Shown here piece by piece: positions 1 to 8,201 of a stretch of DNA of 20,152 nucleotides. The notes beneath the pieces were generated by a model. That model made no database searches and had not been told where the DNA came from. It worked only from the letters and a program-made list of their open reading frames with translations. Origin of the DNA: an uncultured Clostridia bacterium (lineage in GTDB: Bacteria; Bacillota; Clostridia; Christensenellales; Borkfalkiaceae); assembly GCA_937912025.1 (NCBI GenBank), contig CALDOZ010000031.1:1-20152 (forward strand). The letters are read 5' to 3'. The translations under genes were made by a program, and so were the position numbers. Each line of letters opens with the position of its first letter. Position 1 is the stretch's first letter.

Positions 1-1
1 A

Positions 2-436
2 TTTTGGGCTGGCAAAGAAGATTCGAATACTGCTCCATTTAGAGTTTCATATGGTGGAAAACTTGTGGCTACAGATGCTGAAATAACTGGAGCTATTACA
101 GCAACCTCTGGAACAATTGGTGGATGTAGTATTACAGATGGCGTACTACAAGTAGCATCAGCAAATATTACTGGAACTCTTGGTGCTTCTAAAATCTCTG
201 TTGATAATTTAGCATCTATAAATGCAAATCTAGGCACAATCACAGCTGGTACAATTGATGCATCTAAGGTTACTGTTAGCAACATTAATGCTTCTAACAT
301 TAATTCTTCAGATACTTCCTTAGCACCTGCTTCAACCATGTTTAGAGCTTCTTTTGTACCAGCAACTGTTAAGTCGATTAATGAACGTGACATTTGTTCA
401 ACAGTTGGGTTTACAACAAATTCGTTATCAACATAG
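2..436 (+). CDS. Phage tail / host-specificity protein fragment, 5' end off window and 3' end chimeric
   Basis: The frame is open from the first codon of the window, so the true start lies to the left. Early residues read FWAGKEDSNTAPFRV, then LVATDAEITGAITATSGTIGG, then short repeats of the ITGTLGASKI / ITAGTIDASKV kind. This pattern (an APFRV leader followed by repeated 'NANITG/TITAGTIDA' units) is typical of the C-terminal part of siphophage tail or minor structural proteins that carry receptor-binding modules. Only about the first 95-100 codons look phage-like. From roughly base 283-305 to the stop at 434-436 the frame is simply the antisense of pnp. The fragment therefore has a foreign 5' part joined to chromosomal DNA. 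The GTG at 65 is an internal Val, not a start. CG dinucleotides are rare here (two in bases 1-300). The family call is from repeat style only, without a search. Confidence 0.6.
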   Translation, partial: FWAGKEDSNTAPFRVSYGGKLVATDAEITGAITATSGTIGGCSITDGVLQVASANITGTLGASKISVDNLASINANLGTITAGTIDASKVTVSNINASNINSSDTSLAPASTMFRASFVPATVKSINERDICSTVGFTTNSLST

Positions 437-903
437 CCAACTTTTACACCAGCAATTGGGCCATCAAACGGAATGTTAGAAACACACAATGCTAATGATG
501 CACCAAACATTGCAGTCATTTCTGGTGTGCAATCTGTATCTACAGATAATACAGTGTTAACTACTTGAACTTCATTTCTGAAACCTTCTGCAAATAATGG
601 ACGAATTGGTCTATCAATAAGACGAGATACTAAAATAGCCTTATCGCTTGCTCTACCCTCTCTCTTTTTAAATCCGCCTGGGATTTTACCTACTGCATAC
701 ATTTTTTCTTCATAGTCAACGCTAAGTGGGAAGAAATCCATTCCTTCTCTCGCCTTAGGAGCCATAGTTACGTTTACCATAACTACCGTTTCACCGCATC
801 TTACGATACATGAACCGTTTGCTTGTTGACCGTATTTACCTGTTTCAACGATAACTTCACGACCGCCGATTTCAGTTTTAAATACTCTTGGATTTTCAAA
901 CAT
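283..903 (-). pseudogene. pnp: Polyribonucleotide nucleotidyltransferase (PNPase), N-terminal part only
   Basis: PNPase is the phosphorolytic 3'-5' exoribonuclease of RNA turnover. The minus-strand frame from the ATG at 901-903 begins MFENPRVFKTEIGGREVIVE and keeps the first RNase PH domain: FFPLSVDYEEKMYAVGKIPGGF, then RLIDRPIRPLF, DGPIAGVKVGY and MVEAGAKEVSEELMLEALM. Homology ends at about residue 202-207 (bases 283-300). The remaining ~500 residues, comprising the alpha-helical linker, second RNase PH domain, KH and S1 domains, are absent. Beyond the join the minus frame stays open to the window edge but is no longer PNPase-like. The start has a good AGGAG Shine-Dalgarno seven bases upstream. 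Placement directly downstream of rpsO is the classic order. The product as read could not be functional, so the truncation is either a real rearrangement or an assembly chimera. Confidence 0.85.
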
Positions 904-1004
904 CTTTATTCTCCTTTTACTCTTTTTCTCTAATATATGAATTTACAAATTATGCGTTTTGTAAAATTTTTTACGTTTTTATTAATAAGCTTAATAATGT
1001 GCGG

Positions 1005-1131
1005 TTTTAAAGGGATAGAAACAAGTTAGGCTAGGCTCATAAAATTTTTAGGTTGCAACTAACCTTGTTGGTTGTTGCAGACTTAAAATTTTATAGAAAC
1101 AACGCCTAACGCAGTTTATATCACTTTAAAA
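1005..1131. repeat. 127-base nested inverted repeat between rpsO and pnp
   Basis: The two ends are inverted copies of each other. TTTTAAAGGGATAGAAAC at 1005-1022 matches the reverse complement of the right end, TTTTAAAGTGATATAAAC, and both continue into GTTAGGC. Complementarity continues inward through ATAAAATTTT, then TTGCAAC and AACC, to a five-base TTGTT loop at 1065-1069. The transcript could fold into one imperfect hairpin with arms of about 60 bases. Two readings are possible: a MITE-like or REP-like mobile palindrome, or an RNase III/PNPase processing structure in the pnp leader. Confidence 0.75.
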
Positions 1132-1133
1132 TT

Positions 1134-1158
1134 GGGAGTATATGCGTAATATACCCCC
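1134..1158 (-). terminator. Possible rpsO terminator or processing hairpin
   Basis: On the minus strand GGGGGTATAT and ATATACTCCC pair around a five-base loop, with one G-U pair, just after the rpsO stop codon. The following tract is only AATTTT, so termination may be partial, allowing read-through into pnp as in other rpsO-pnp operons. Confidence 0.5.
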
Positions 1159-1170
1159 ATTTCCTTTATT

Positions 1171-1434
1171 TTACTTACGAAGACCGAGTTTTGCAATAAG
1201 AGCACGGTATGCTTCAATATCTTTAGATTTAAGATAGTCTAAAAGACCTTTTCTACGACCAACCATTTTCATAAGACCACGTCTTGAATGATTGTCGTTT
1301 TTGTTAACTTTAAGATGTTCGTTAAGGTGGTTAATTCTTTGAGTTAACAAAGCAACTTGTACTTCGGCAGAACCAGTGTCGCCATCGTGAGTTTTGTAAG
1401 TGTCAATAATTTGATTTTTTAATTCTTTTTCCAT
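1171..1434 (-). CDS. rpsO: 30S ribosomal protein S15
   Basis: S15 is a primary 16S rRNA-binding protein that nucleates the central domain of the 30S subunit. The 87-residue product is the normal length (family about 88-89). It carries the family signatures DTGSAEVQVALLTQRINHL (about residues 19-37), HLK, then DNHSRRGLMKMVGRRKGLLDYL (about 47-68) with the rRNA-contacting His-Ser-Arg-Arg. A strong GGAGG lies nine bases before the ATG. It has its own promoter upstream and is followed by a hairpin and then pnp, matching the widespread rpsO-pnp arrangement. Confidence 0.97.
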   Translation of the reverse strand: MEKELKNQIIDTYKTHDGDTGSAEVQVALLTQRINHLNEHLKVNKNDNHSRRGLMKMVGRRKGLLDYLKSKDIEAYRALIAKLGLRK

Positions 1435-1519
1435 TTTATTTATCCTCCGTTATGGAAATATTTGCTACAAACCGAGTAAAACGTTGAGTATTCGCAATAC
1501 CCCGCTTGAGTACCTTAGT

Positions 1520-1548
1520 ATTTTATCACATCGTTTTTTTATTTGCAA
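1520..1548 (-). promoter_or_regulatory. Sigma-70/SigA-type promoter for rpsO
   Basis: On the minus strand TTGCAA (-35, 1543-1548) and TAAAAT (-10, 1520-1525) are separated by exactly 17 bases, about 85 bases before the rpsO start codon. This is close to consensus and gives rpsO-pnp transcription independent of the hemZ operon upstream. Confidence 0.7.
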
Positions 1549-1556
1549 CTGTTTTA

Positions 1557-1572
1557 AGGGTCTTTTTACCCT
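1557..1572 (-). terminator. Weak hairpin after hemZ
   Basis: AGGGT and ACCCT form a 5-bp stem on the minus strand shortly after the hemZ stop, with a poor T tract (TTAAAAC). It could be a weak terminator of the recJ-rel-MBL-hemZ unit. It sits just upstream of the rpsO promoter. Confidence 0.3.
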
Positions 1573-1585
1573 AAAATTGATAATT

Positions 1586-2950
1586 TTAACTATTAAACAG
1601 TTCTTTTTTACATTTTAATATTTCGTCAACCTTATTTATGTACGTTTTTATGTCCTTTGGAGCACCGTAACGTTCTATTCTATTTTCGCTTAAAAATACG
1701 CGTTTTGAAACGGAATTTGCTCCGCAAGCAACGTTACTAGAAAACTCTTCCATAACGTCGATATTATAAACGCACTCTTTTTTAGGCTTACTATACCCCG
1801 TGTTTTCAAGATTGCCCGCCATATATTTTTGACGGTACAAATAATATGGGTTATATCCGGCGTTTTGAAGGGCTTGGTGAGAATAATCAATCATTTTAAT
1901 AATCTCGCCTTCGCTAAGTCTACTATACTCTTCTTTGAGTTTAGAGCCTTTTTTCAAACATAAAGTATGTACGGTAATATTTTCTGGATTGAGTTTAATT
2001 GCCGTATCAATAGAGTATTTAAAATCTTCAAACGTTTCATTTGGAAGTCCTGCAATTAAGTCCATATTTACGTCAAACCCATACTCTTTTGTAAGTTCGT
2101 ACTTTTCAAAAATTTGTGATACGCTGTGATTTCTACCTATAATTTTTAACGTTTTATCGTGAAAAGTTTGAGGATTAACGCACACTCTCGTTACGCCGTA
2201 ATCTTTTAAAAGTTGAAGTTTGCTTTTTGTTATACAGTCAGGCCTACCCGCCTCAACGGTAAACTCGGTGGCGGTATTAAGCAACGGTTTAACGCTTAAT
2301 AAAATTTTTTCTAAACAGTCTTGGTTTAATGAAATTGGAGTTCCTCCGCCAATATAAACGCTACGGCAATTTTTTGCAAGCGCTATTGAACCTTCAATTT
2401 CTTTAACTAACACATTGACGTATTCATCAGCATTTTTACTTTTACCAATTTCTTCTGACATAAACGAACAGTAAGCGCATCTTGACGGACAATACGGAAT
2501 ACCTACGAAAAAATCACTATAAACGCCTTGCTCGTCAATAATTGGTTTTTGAACTTGTAAAATCTTTTTAATAAGGTCGGTTTTTGACTTGCTAACACTA
2601 AAAATTTCCGTAAAATCCCTTTCAAAATTACTACCTGAATTATACGCCATTTTAGTTGGTCTTATACCTGTAAGAGCGCCCCAAGGAAGTTCAATATTAA
2701 ATTTTTTAGTTAAAATTTTATACAAGCCAAGTTTAGAAAATCTTTTTTCATAGCGTTTAAGTTCAATTTGACTTTTTGCATTATAACAGTTAGTAAAAGT
2801 ATATTTTTCTCCGTCAAGAATAAACTCATCGCAAAAACTACCGCTTTCAGTTTTTTGAAAGTGGTTAATTTCAACGTTACTACCGTCACAAAACATATAT
2901 ATAACTTCTTCTAAGTCTTTTTTGTAATCAAGTCTATTCGTGTTAATCAT
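1586..2950 (-). CDS. hemZ: HemZ-like radical SAM protein (coproporphyrinogen III oxidase family)
   Basis: This is a radical SAM enzyme of the HemN/HemZ family, whose characterised members act on coproporphyrinogen III in oxygen-independent heme synthesis. At 454 residues it is close to the size of Bacillus HemZ. An N-terminal region without cluster residues ends in the ALTGIRPTK motif (about 92-100), typical of HemZ. The radical SAM core follows: CPSRCAYC supplies the CxxxCxxC 4Fe-4S cysteines (C154, C158, C161), GGGTP is at about 201-205 for SAM binding, then VNPQTFHDKTLKIIGRNH and DLIAGLPNET. YNPYYLYRQKYMAGNLENTG near the C terminus is also HemZ-like. It lies 31 bases after the metallo-hydrolase gene in the rel gene string, the usual clostridial place. 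No other heme gene is in view, so the substrate is inferred from family only. The RBS (ACGGGAA) is modest. Confidence 0.85.
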   Translation of the reverse strand: MINTNRLDYKKDLEEVIYMFCDGSNVEINHFQKTESGSFCDEFILDGEKYTFTNCYNAKSQIELKRYEKRFSKLGLYKILTKKFNIELPWGALTGIRPTKMAYNSGSNFERDFTEIFSVSKSKTDLIKKILQVQKPIIDEQGVYSDFFVGIPYCPSRCAYCSFMSEEIGKSKNADEYVNVLVKEIEGSIALAKNCRSVYIGGGTPISLNQDCLEKILLSVKPLLNTATEFTVEAGRPDCITKSKLQLLKDYGVTRVCVNPQTFHDKTLKIIGRNHSVSQIFEKYELTKEYGFDVNMDLIAGLPNETFEDFKYSIDTAIKLNPENITVHTLCLKKGSKLKEEYSRLSEGEIIKMIDYSHQALQNAGYNPYYLYRQKYMAGNLENTGYSKPKKECVYNIDVMEEFSSNVACGANSVSKRVFLSENRIERYGAPKDIKTYINKVDEILKCKKELFNS

Positions 2951-2981
2951 ATCAAAAATTCCCGTAAAAAGTCCATATAAA

Positions 2982-3602
2982 TTATAAATACTCGTTAATA
3001 GGATTACTGTCTATTTCTTCTTTTAAAGTCGTTTGCTCTCCGTGTCCCGAAAGCACTATATAATTATCGTTTAGGCTAAATAGTTTTTCAATTGACGATA
3101 TAAGTTCGTTTAAATTTCCCGTAGGAAAATCTACCCTACCGTAACTTCTTTCAAACAAGGTATCGCCACTAAAAATATAGTTATCTATTAAAAAACAAAC
3201 GCTACCTTTTGTATGTCCTGGCGTTTCAATTACTTTAAAAGTAAGTTCATCAAAAGAAATTTCGTCGCCATCGTTAACAAAATAATCAGCGGTAAAACTT
3301 TGTAAACTTTCGCCAAAATATAACGATAAGTTAAGACTTTTATTATAGGTAAACTCTTTTTCTTTATTACCTATATACACTTTTGCTCCACGGTCTTGAA
3401 AGTATTTTACTCCGCCAATATGGTCAAAATGCCCGTGAGTTAAAAGCACGGTGTTAATTATAAAGCCGTGCTCTTTTTCTTCTTTTATAAGTTTTTCTAC
3501 ACTACCGCCAATATCTATAGCGATTGCTTTTTTAGGATTGTTTGGAATTATAACGTAAGTGTTAACGCCAAGCGCTCCCGTTTTAAAAGTTAAAATTTTC
3601 AT
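2982..3602 (-). CDS. MBL-fold metallo-hydrolase (glyoxalase II-like)
   Basis: This is a single-domain metallo-beta-lactamase-fold hydrolase of 206 residues. The binuclear metal site is complete: THGHFDH gives H56, H58, D60 and H61, and it is followed by H130 (TPGHTKGS), D147 (FSGDTLF) and H187 (LSGHGEQT). Length and the GDTLFERSYGRVDFPTG stretch fit the YqgX/GloB-like group, which hydrolyses thioesters such as S-lactoylglutathione or analogous thiol adducts. The C-terminal helical domain of classical glyoxalase II is missing, so the true substrate is unknown. Its ATG overlaps the rel stop codon (TAATG), implying translational coupling, with an AGGA about ten bases upstream. Position between rel and hemZ is the usual clostridial one. 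Confidence 0.88.
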   Translation of the reverse strand: MKILTFKTGALGVNTYVIIPNNPKKAIAIDIGGSVEKLIKEEKEHGFIINTVLLTHGHFDHIGGVKYFQDRGAKVYIGNKEKEFTYNKSLNLSLYFGESLQSFTADYFVNDGDEISFDELTFKVIETPGHTKGSVCFLIDNYIFSGDTLFERSYGRVDFPTGNLNELISSIEKLFSLNDNYIVLSGHGEQTTLKEEIDSNPINEYL

Positions 3603-5758
3603 TATTGTGTATTCCTAAATACGTCTATAACTTGCTTATCTGCTTTAAGGTCGCGTATCATATGGTCAAGGTCTTCAATTTTATTGATTTTTAAGGTAAT
3701 ATCGACAATTGAAACGTGGTTTTTATTATCAATTCTACCATTTATTGCTAATATGAACAAGTTATACTTAGTGCAACTGTTAGATACAAGCGGTAAAATA
3801 ATGCAGTCTTCAGTAGCGGTAATTCTAACGCTTGCCGTGTAACCTTCTTGCCCCGCTTTACCCGTCCACTCAGCGTCAAGAAGTCTTGCTGGGTCTTCGT
3901 TGCGCATATTAGGACAGTCTTTTCTATGCACCATTACACCACGTCCACGAGATACGAAACCAACTATAACGTCGCCGGGAACTGGGTTACAACATCTTGC
4001 AAACTTAGTAAGAAGCCCTTCCATACCCTTAATGGTAACGTCACCCGTTGAGTGAACGATTTTACTTGCAACGCTCGTTGCGTAATGGCTAACGTATACG
4101 GGGTGTTCTTTTTTATGAAAATCAATAAGTTTTAGTAGTACTTGGTTTACGGTAACAGCGCCACAACCAACGGCGGCAAACATTTCGTCTTGCGTACCAA
4201 ACGACATTTTCTCGCTCAAACGTTCAAAAGCAGACGAAGTTAAAAGTTCGTTTAACGAATACCCTTTATTTTTAGCCTCACTCTCAAGCATAGACTTGCC
4301 GAGTTTAATATTCTCGTCAGCCATTTGCTTTTTAAAAAAGGCTTTAATTTTTGCTTTCGCTCCACTCGTTTTAACAATTTTAAGCCAGTCCCACGAAGGA
4401 CCTTTACTGTTATTAGACGTTACTATTTCAACAACGTCGCCAACTTTTAATACGGTTGACAAAGGAACCATTTTACCGTTTACTTTAGCACCAACGCATT
4501 TATTGCCGATAGCGGTATGAATACGGTAAGCAAAGTCGATAGGAGTACTATCTTTAACTAAACTAACAACTTCGCCCTTAGGCGTAAATACTAAAAGTTC
4601 GGTGTTATAGATATCACCTTTAAGAGATTCAAGGAATTCTTTACTGTCTTTAAGACCGCCTTGCCATTCCATAACCTCTCTAATCCAACTTAAACGCTTG
4701 TCAAAACTATCGGCAGAGGCTTTTCTTTCTTTATATTGCCAATGCGCCGCGATACCGAACTCCGCCGTGTTATTCATTTCGTAAGTACGAATTTGAATTT
4801 CAAAAATTTTACCAAAACTAGTTACAACGGTAGTGTGCAAACTTTGGTACATATTCTCTTTAGGCATAGCGATATAGTCTTTAATTCTACCAGGCATTGG
4901 ATTCCACTTTTCGTGAATTTTACCTAAAATTTCATAACATTCCCCAACAGTTTTTACTAAAACTCTAACGGCGGTAAGGTCGTAAACTTGGTCTAAGGTT
5001 AAGCCTTTTCTATTCATTTTTTTATAGATTGAATAAAAATGTTTTGACCTACCGTAAACGTCACCTTCAATATTACTCTCTTTTAAAATTTCTTTGATGG
5101 AATCAACGGTTTTTACAACAAAATCTCTACGCTCGGTAAGTTTAAGTTTTATATTTACGGACAAATATTCGTAAGCTTCGGGGTCGATATACTTCAAACA
5201 TAAATCTTCAAGTTCACATTTAATTTGAGAAATACCAAGCCTACCTGCAAGCGGAGCGTAAATTTCAAGCGTTTCATTAGCCATTCTAAGTTGACGCTCG
5301 TGCGATAAAAAGTTTAAAGAACGCATATTGTGTAAGCGATCTGCAAGTTTTATTATTATTACACGAATATCTTTTGCCATTGAAACGAAAATCTTTTTAA
5401 AGTTTTCGGCTTGCTCTTCTTCTTGTGATTTAAATTCAATTTTATCAAGTTTTGTAACGCCTTGAACAAGTTCTAAAACTTCGTCGCCAAACTCACGACT
5501 AATATCGGAGGCGGAAACGGGCGTATCTTCTAAAACGTCATGCAAAAACGCTGCAACAACCGTGTTGCAGTCCATGTGTAAATCGAGTAAAATCATGGCG
5601 GCGGCGCAAGGGTGAGTAAAGTACGACTCACCCGACGCGCGCTTTTGATTTGCGTGCGCTTCCTTGGCAAAATAGTACGCTTTTTTTAGCGTTTCAGCCT
5701 CATCGCCACTAAAAACTTCATTGATTTTATTTAAAACACCGTTTATATAATCAGTCAT
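3602..5758 (-). CDS. rel: Bifunctional (p)ppGpp synthetase/hydrolase (Rel)
   Basis: Rel makes and degrades the stringent-response alarmone (p)ppGpp, sensing stalled ribosomes through its C-terminal half. The 718-residue protein has every domain. The HD hydrolase keeps H49 (YFTHP), H73-D74 with HDVLED, and D140 (KLADRLHNMRSL), so hydrolysis should be active. The synthetase domain has GRSKHFYSIYKKM (236-248), RIKD (291-294), which fits the RxKD type of bifunctional Rel rather than the ExDD type of RelA, and YQSLHTTV (304-311). TGS is at about 387-446, with the conserved PIDFAYRIHTAIGNKCVGAK. FARCCNPVPGD and HRKDCPN mark the zinc-finger/CC region (about 586-617), followed by a C-terminal ACT domain (about 643-718). 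GGAG lies six bases before the ATG. recJ ends 11 bases upstream and the downstream gene overlaps by one base. Confidence 0.96.
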   Translation of the reverse strand: MTDYINGVLNKINEVFSGDEAETLKKAYYFAKEAHANQKRASGESYFTHPCAAAMILLDLHMDCNTVVAAFLHDVLEDTPVSASDISREFGDEVLELVQGVTKLDKIEFKSQEEEQAENFKKIFVSMAKDIRVIIIKLADRLHNMRSLNFLSHERQLRMANETLEIYAPLAGRLGISQIKCELEDLCLKYIDPEAYEYLSVNIKLKLTERRDFVVKTVDSIKEILKESNIEGDVYGRSKHFYSIYKKMNRKGLTLDQVYDLTAVRVLVKTVGECYEILGKIHEKWNPMPGRIKDYIAMPKENMYQSLHTTVVTSFGKIFEIQIRTYEMNNTAEFGIAAHWQYKERKASADSFDKRLSWIREVMEWQGGLKDSKEFLESLKGDIYNTELLVFTPKGEVVSLVKDSTPIDFAYRIHTAIGNKCVGAKVNGKMVPLSTVLKVGDVVEIVTSNNSKGPSWDWLKIVKTSGAKAKIKAFFKKQMADENIKLGKSMLESEAKNKGYSLNELLTSSAFERLSEKMSFGTQDEMFAAVGCGAVTVNQVLLKLIDFHKKEHPVYVSHYATSVASKIVHSTGDVTIKGMEGLLTKFARCCNPVPGDVIVGFVSRGRGVMVHRKDCPNMRNEDPARLLDAEWTGKAGQEGYTASVRITATEDCIILPLVSNSCTKYNLFILAINGRIDNKNHVSIVDITLKINKIEDLDHMIRDLKADKQVIDVFRNTQ

Positions 5759-5769
5759 AAAAATCTCCG

Positions 5770-8076
5770 TTATATAAGTTTTGACATAACGCCTTGATAT
5801 ATCGTAGACGTTGAAAGTTCTTTTTTTATTTTAGAGTTTACGCTATAAACCCCGTTATACGTTAAAAATTCAAGCTCGGTAAATACTGAAACGGCAAAAG
5901 CAAACTGCTCGATTGAATAATTACCCGATGCGTATTTAAAAATATCGTTAAGAGATTTATTATTGCCAGCAATTATTAAAGAAGATATATCTTTAAAAAC
6001 TTTACCAAGCGCCGTTCTTTCGACGCTAAGCCCGTCAAGACTAAACGCGTTAACTTCACTATTTACAATTACCGTTTTGAAATTAACGTACTTTTCAACG
6101 CAAAAAGGCTTATCGAGATAAACTAATTTAGTATACGCGCTAAAATCGTCGTTTTCAGGAATACCGCCTATAACTACACAATTTCTACCCGAACGCTCGC
6201 TTAAGTTTAAAACGTTTAACGAAAATTTATTTATTCCCGTAAAAAGTTTAGCATTTTCAGGATTAGAAAGCACGAACATAGTTCCAAACCCAGACGGTTT
6301 AGCATCGTTTAACTCTTTTAGAATTTGAGTATGAGATAAACACTCCGCCTTGTCATAATTTTTAAAAGCAACGTTGTTAAAGGCTTTTATAAGAGAACGA
6401 AGATAAGTATCTTGACCAAAACTATCGCCAACCGAAACGCATTTTACAAAACCTTTTAAATATTCACGGTTATTAAAGGTAGAAATATTAGGCTCGAAAA
6501 CTAACGTTTTTTTAGCATCTGAACAAAGTAAATCTATATAGTTTGCGCCATTAAAGTACATAAGGTCAATATAGCTATTAGAAATTACTAAATGCGGTGA
6601 TTGTGGTTTAACGTAATTAGCGTCAAAACTATCGCCAACAATAGCAAATAACGGTTTTTTATTGCCTGTACCGTAAGGTTCTAATAAATTAAGTTCTTTT
6701 GCAAAACGAATTGAAAATTTACAATCGATAATTTGTTCAACTGTTACCGTCTTTTCAAAAACGCTTTCGCTGTAATTATTTTCAACGTAAGTGTTTATTT
6801 TGTCAATAAACGCATCTAAATTTTCTTTACTTATAGTAACGCCTGCCGCTTGAGCATGCCCGCCAAAATCTATAAGTAAATCCTTGCAATAATTAATCGC
6901 TTCAAATATATTAACGCCGTCAATCGACCTTGCAGAACCGTGTAAAACCCCGTCTCTTTCACTAAAAAGTATTGCTGGAAGATTATATTCTTCGCTAATT
7001 TTAGCGGTGATAATACCTATGAGCCCTTGCATCCAATTTTTACCGTACGATACAACGACTTTTCTAATATTAACGTCTTTTAAAGAGTTTTTAGCCTCTT
7101 TATATAATTTTTCACACTCAGTTTGCCTATCAACGTTACACTTAACAAGAGCGTTACAAATTTCTTGAATTTCATTTTCGTCGTCGGTAATGAAAAGTTC
7201 AAGCCCCATTCTTGCGTTGCCCATTCTACCTGCTGCGTTAACTCTCGGCGCAATAGAATAAGCAAGCGAAGTTGCCGTAATTTCTTTTACTGCACATTTT
7301 TCAAGTAAAACTTTAATTGCCCTTGACGTGTTACCGCGTTTTACACGCTCAACACCCTCAAAAACGATATCTCTATTTTCGCCAATAAGTGGCATACTAT
7401 CCGCTATCGTTGCTAATGCAACTAAATCAAGATATTTATTTGCATTATCTCCAATTAAAGCATAACAAAGTTTATATGCAACGCCAGCGCCACATAAACT
7501 ATCAAACGGATATTGTTGATTTTTTAGTTTGCAGTTTATAATGGTGGTATTTGGCAAAACGTCTGGAATTTCGTGGTGGTCGGTAACGATAACGTCAACG
7601 CCCAAATCTTTTAAATATTCAACTTCGTTTACACCGCTAATACCACAGTCAACGGTAATAATAAGGTCAGGGAACAAGTTTTCAACTACTTCGTCAATAA
7701 CGCCTTCACTTAAACCGTAACCATTTTCACGCTCGGGAATAACGGCGTACACGTCAAGACCGTAATTTTTTAACGTTCTATATAGTATAGTGGTTGCGCA
7801 AATACCGTCCACGTCGTAATCGCCGTACACAACGACCGTTTCGCCATTTTGTTTGGCTAAATTTATACGAGCAAGCGCCTCGTTTACACCGCTAAGTAAA
7901 AATGGGTTATTAAAATTATTTATTGACGGATGTAAAAAATTATATACTTTTTCAGGCGTATCAATACCGCGCTTATATAATATTGAAGCGGTGGACTCTA
8001 AAATATCTCCTTCTAAGGCAAGATGTTTAATAATATTAAGTTGATCTTTATTTAAATTTTCACTAATAACTTTCAT
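5770..8076 (-). CDS. recJ: Single-stranded-DNA-specific exonuclease RecJ
   Basis: RecJ is a 5'-3' single-strand DNA exonuclease used in recombinational repair and mismatch repair. The DHH phosphoesterase core is intact: GDYDVDG (85-91), DCGISG (143-148), DHH (166-168), ATIADSMPL around D226, then APRVNAAGRMG (276-286) and the DHHA1 motif GGHAQAAG (405-412). An OB-fold region (about 440-560) follows, with LLEPYGTGNKKPLF as its familiar start, and then a poorly conserved C-terminal region of about 200 residues. At 768 residues it is close to Bacillus RecJ (786). It is first in the recJ-rel-MBL-hemZ unit, behind the secF terminator. AGGTAAG is the only recognisable RBS and I could not identify a clean promoter in the short gap upstream. 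Confidence 0.95.
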   Translation of the reverse strand: MKVISENLNKDQLNIIKHLALEGDILESTASILYKRGIDTPEKVYNFLHPSINNFNNPFLLSGVNEALARINLAKQNGETVVVYGDYDVDGICATTILYRTLKNYGLDVYAVIPERENGYGLSEGVIDEVVENLFPDLIITVDCGISGVNEVEYLKDLGVDVIVTDHHEIPDVLPNTTIINCKLKNQQYPFDSLCGAGVAYKLCYALIGDNANKYLDLVALATIADSMPLIGENRDIVFEGVERVKRGNTSRAIKVLLEKCAVKEITATSLAYSIAPRVNAAGRMGNARMGLELFITDDENEIQEICNALVKCNVDRQTECEKLYKEAKNSLKDVNIRKVVVSYGKNWMQGLIGIITAKISEEYNLPAILFSERDGVLHGSARSIDGVNIFEAINYCKDLLIDFGGHAQAAGVTISKENLDAFIDKINTYVENNYSESVFEKTVTVEQIIDCKFSIRFAKELNLLEPYGTGNKKPLFAIVGDSFDANYVKPQSPHLVISNSYIDLMYFNGANYIDLLCSDAKKTLVFEPNISTFNNREYLKGFVKCVSVGDSFGQDTYLRSLIKAFNNVAFKNYDKAECLSHTQILKELNDAKPSGFGTMFVLSNPENAKLFTGINKFSLNVLNLSERSGRNCVVIGGIPENDDFSAYTKLVYLDKPFCVEKYVNFKTVIVNSEVNAFSLDGLSVERTALGKVFKDISSLIIAGNNKSLNDIFKYASGNYSIEQFAFAVSVFTELEFLTYNGVYSVNSKIKKELSTSTIYQGVMSKLI

Positions 8077-8147
8077 AATCTTACCTATTTTAATTAATTT
8101 ATCGCCTAAAACGTATAAAACCCACTATAACTTATTTATAAACAAAC

Positions 8148-8168
8148 GGACGGGATATACTCCCGTCC
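8148..8168 (-). terminator. Intrinsic terminator after secF
   Basis: A perfect 8-bp GC-rich stem (GGACGGGA / TCCCGTCC) with a five-base loop lies about 35 bases past the secF stop. The minus-strand tail is GTTTGTTTAT and the plus-strand tail is TTTTAAAT, so it may work in both directions. It separates secDF from recJ. Confidence 0.75.
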
Positions 8169-8201
8169 TTTTAAATATTAATATTAACCTTAAATTTACG
8201 C

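Noticed and set aside
281..310. Diversity-generating retroelement variable region or short tandem repeat array in the tail fragment
   Set aside because: The repetition is only two partial units, no template repeat or reverse transcriptase is visible, and the bases also encode PNPase on the other strand.
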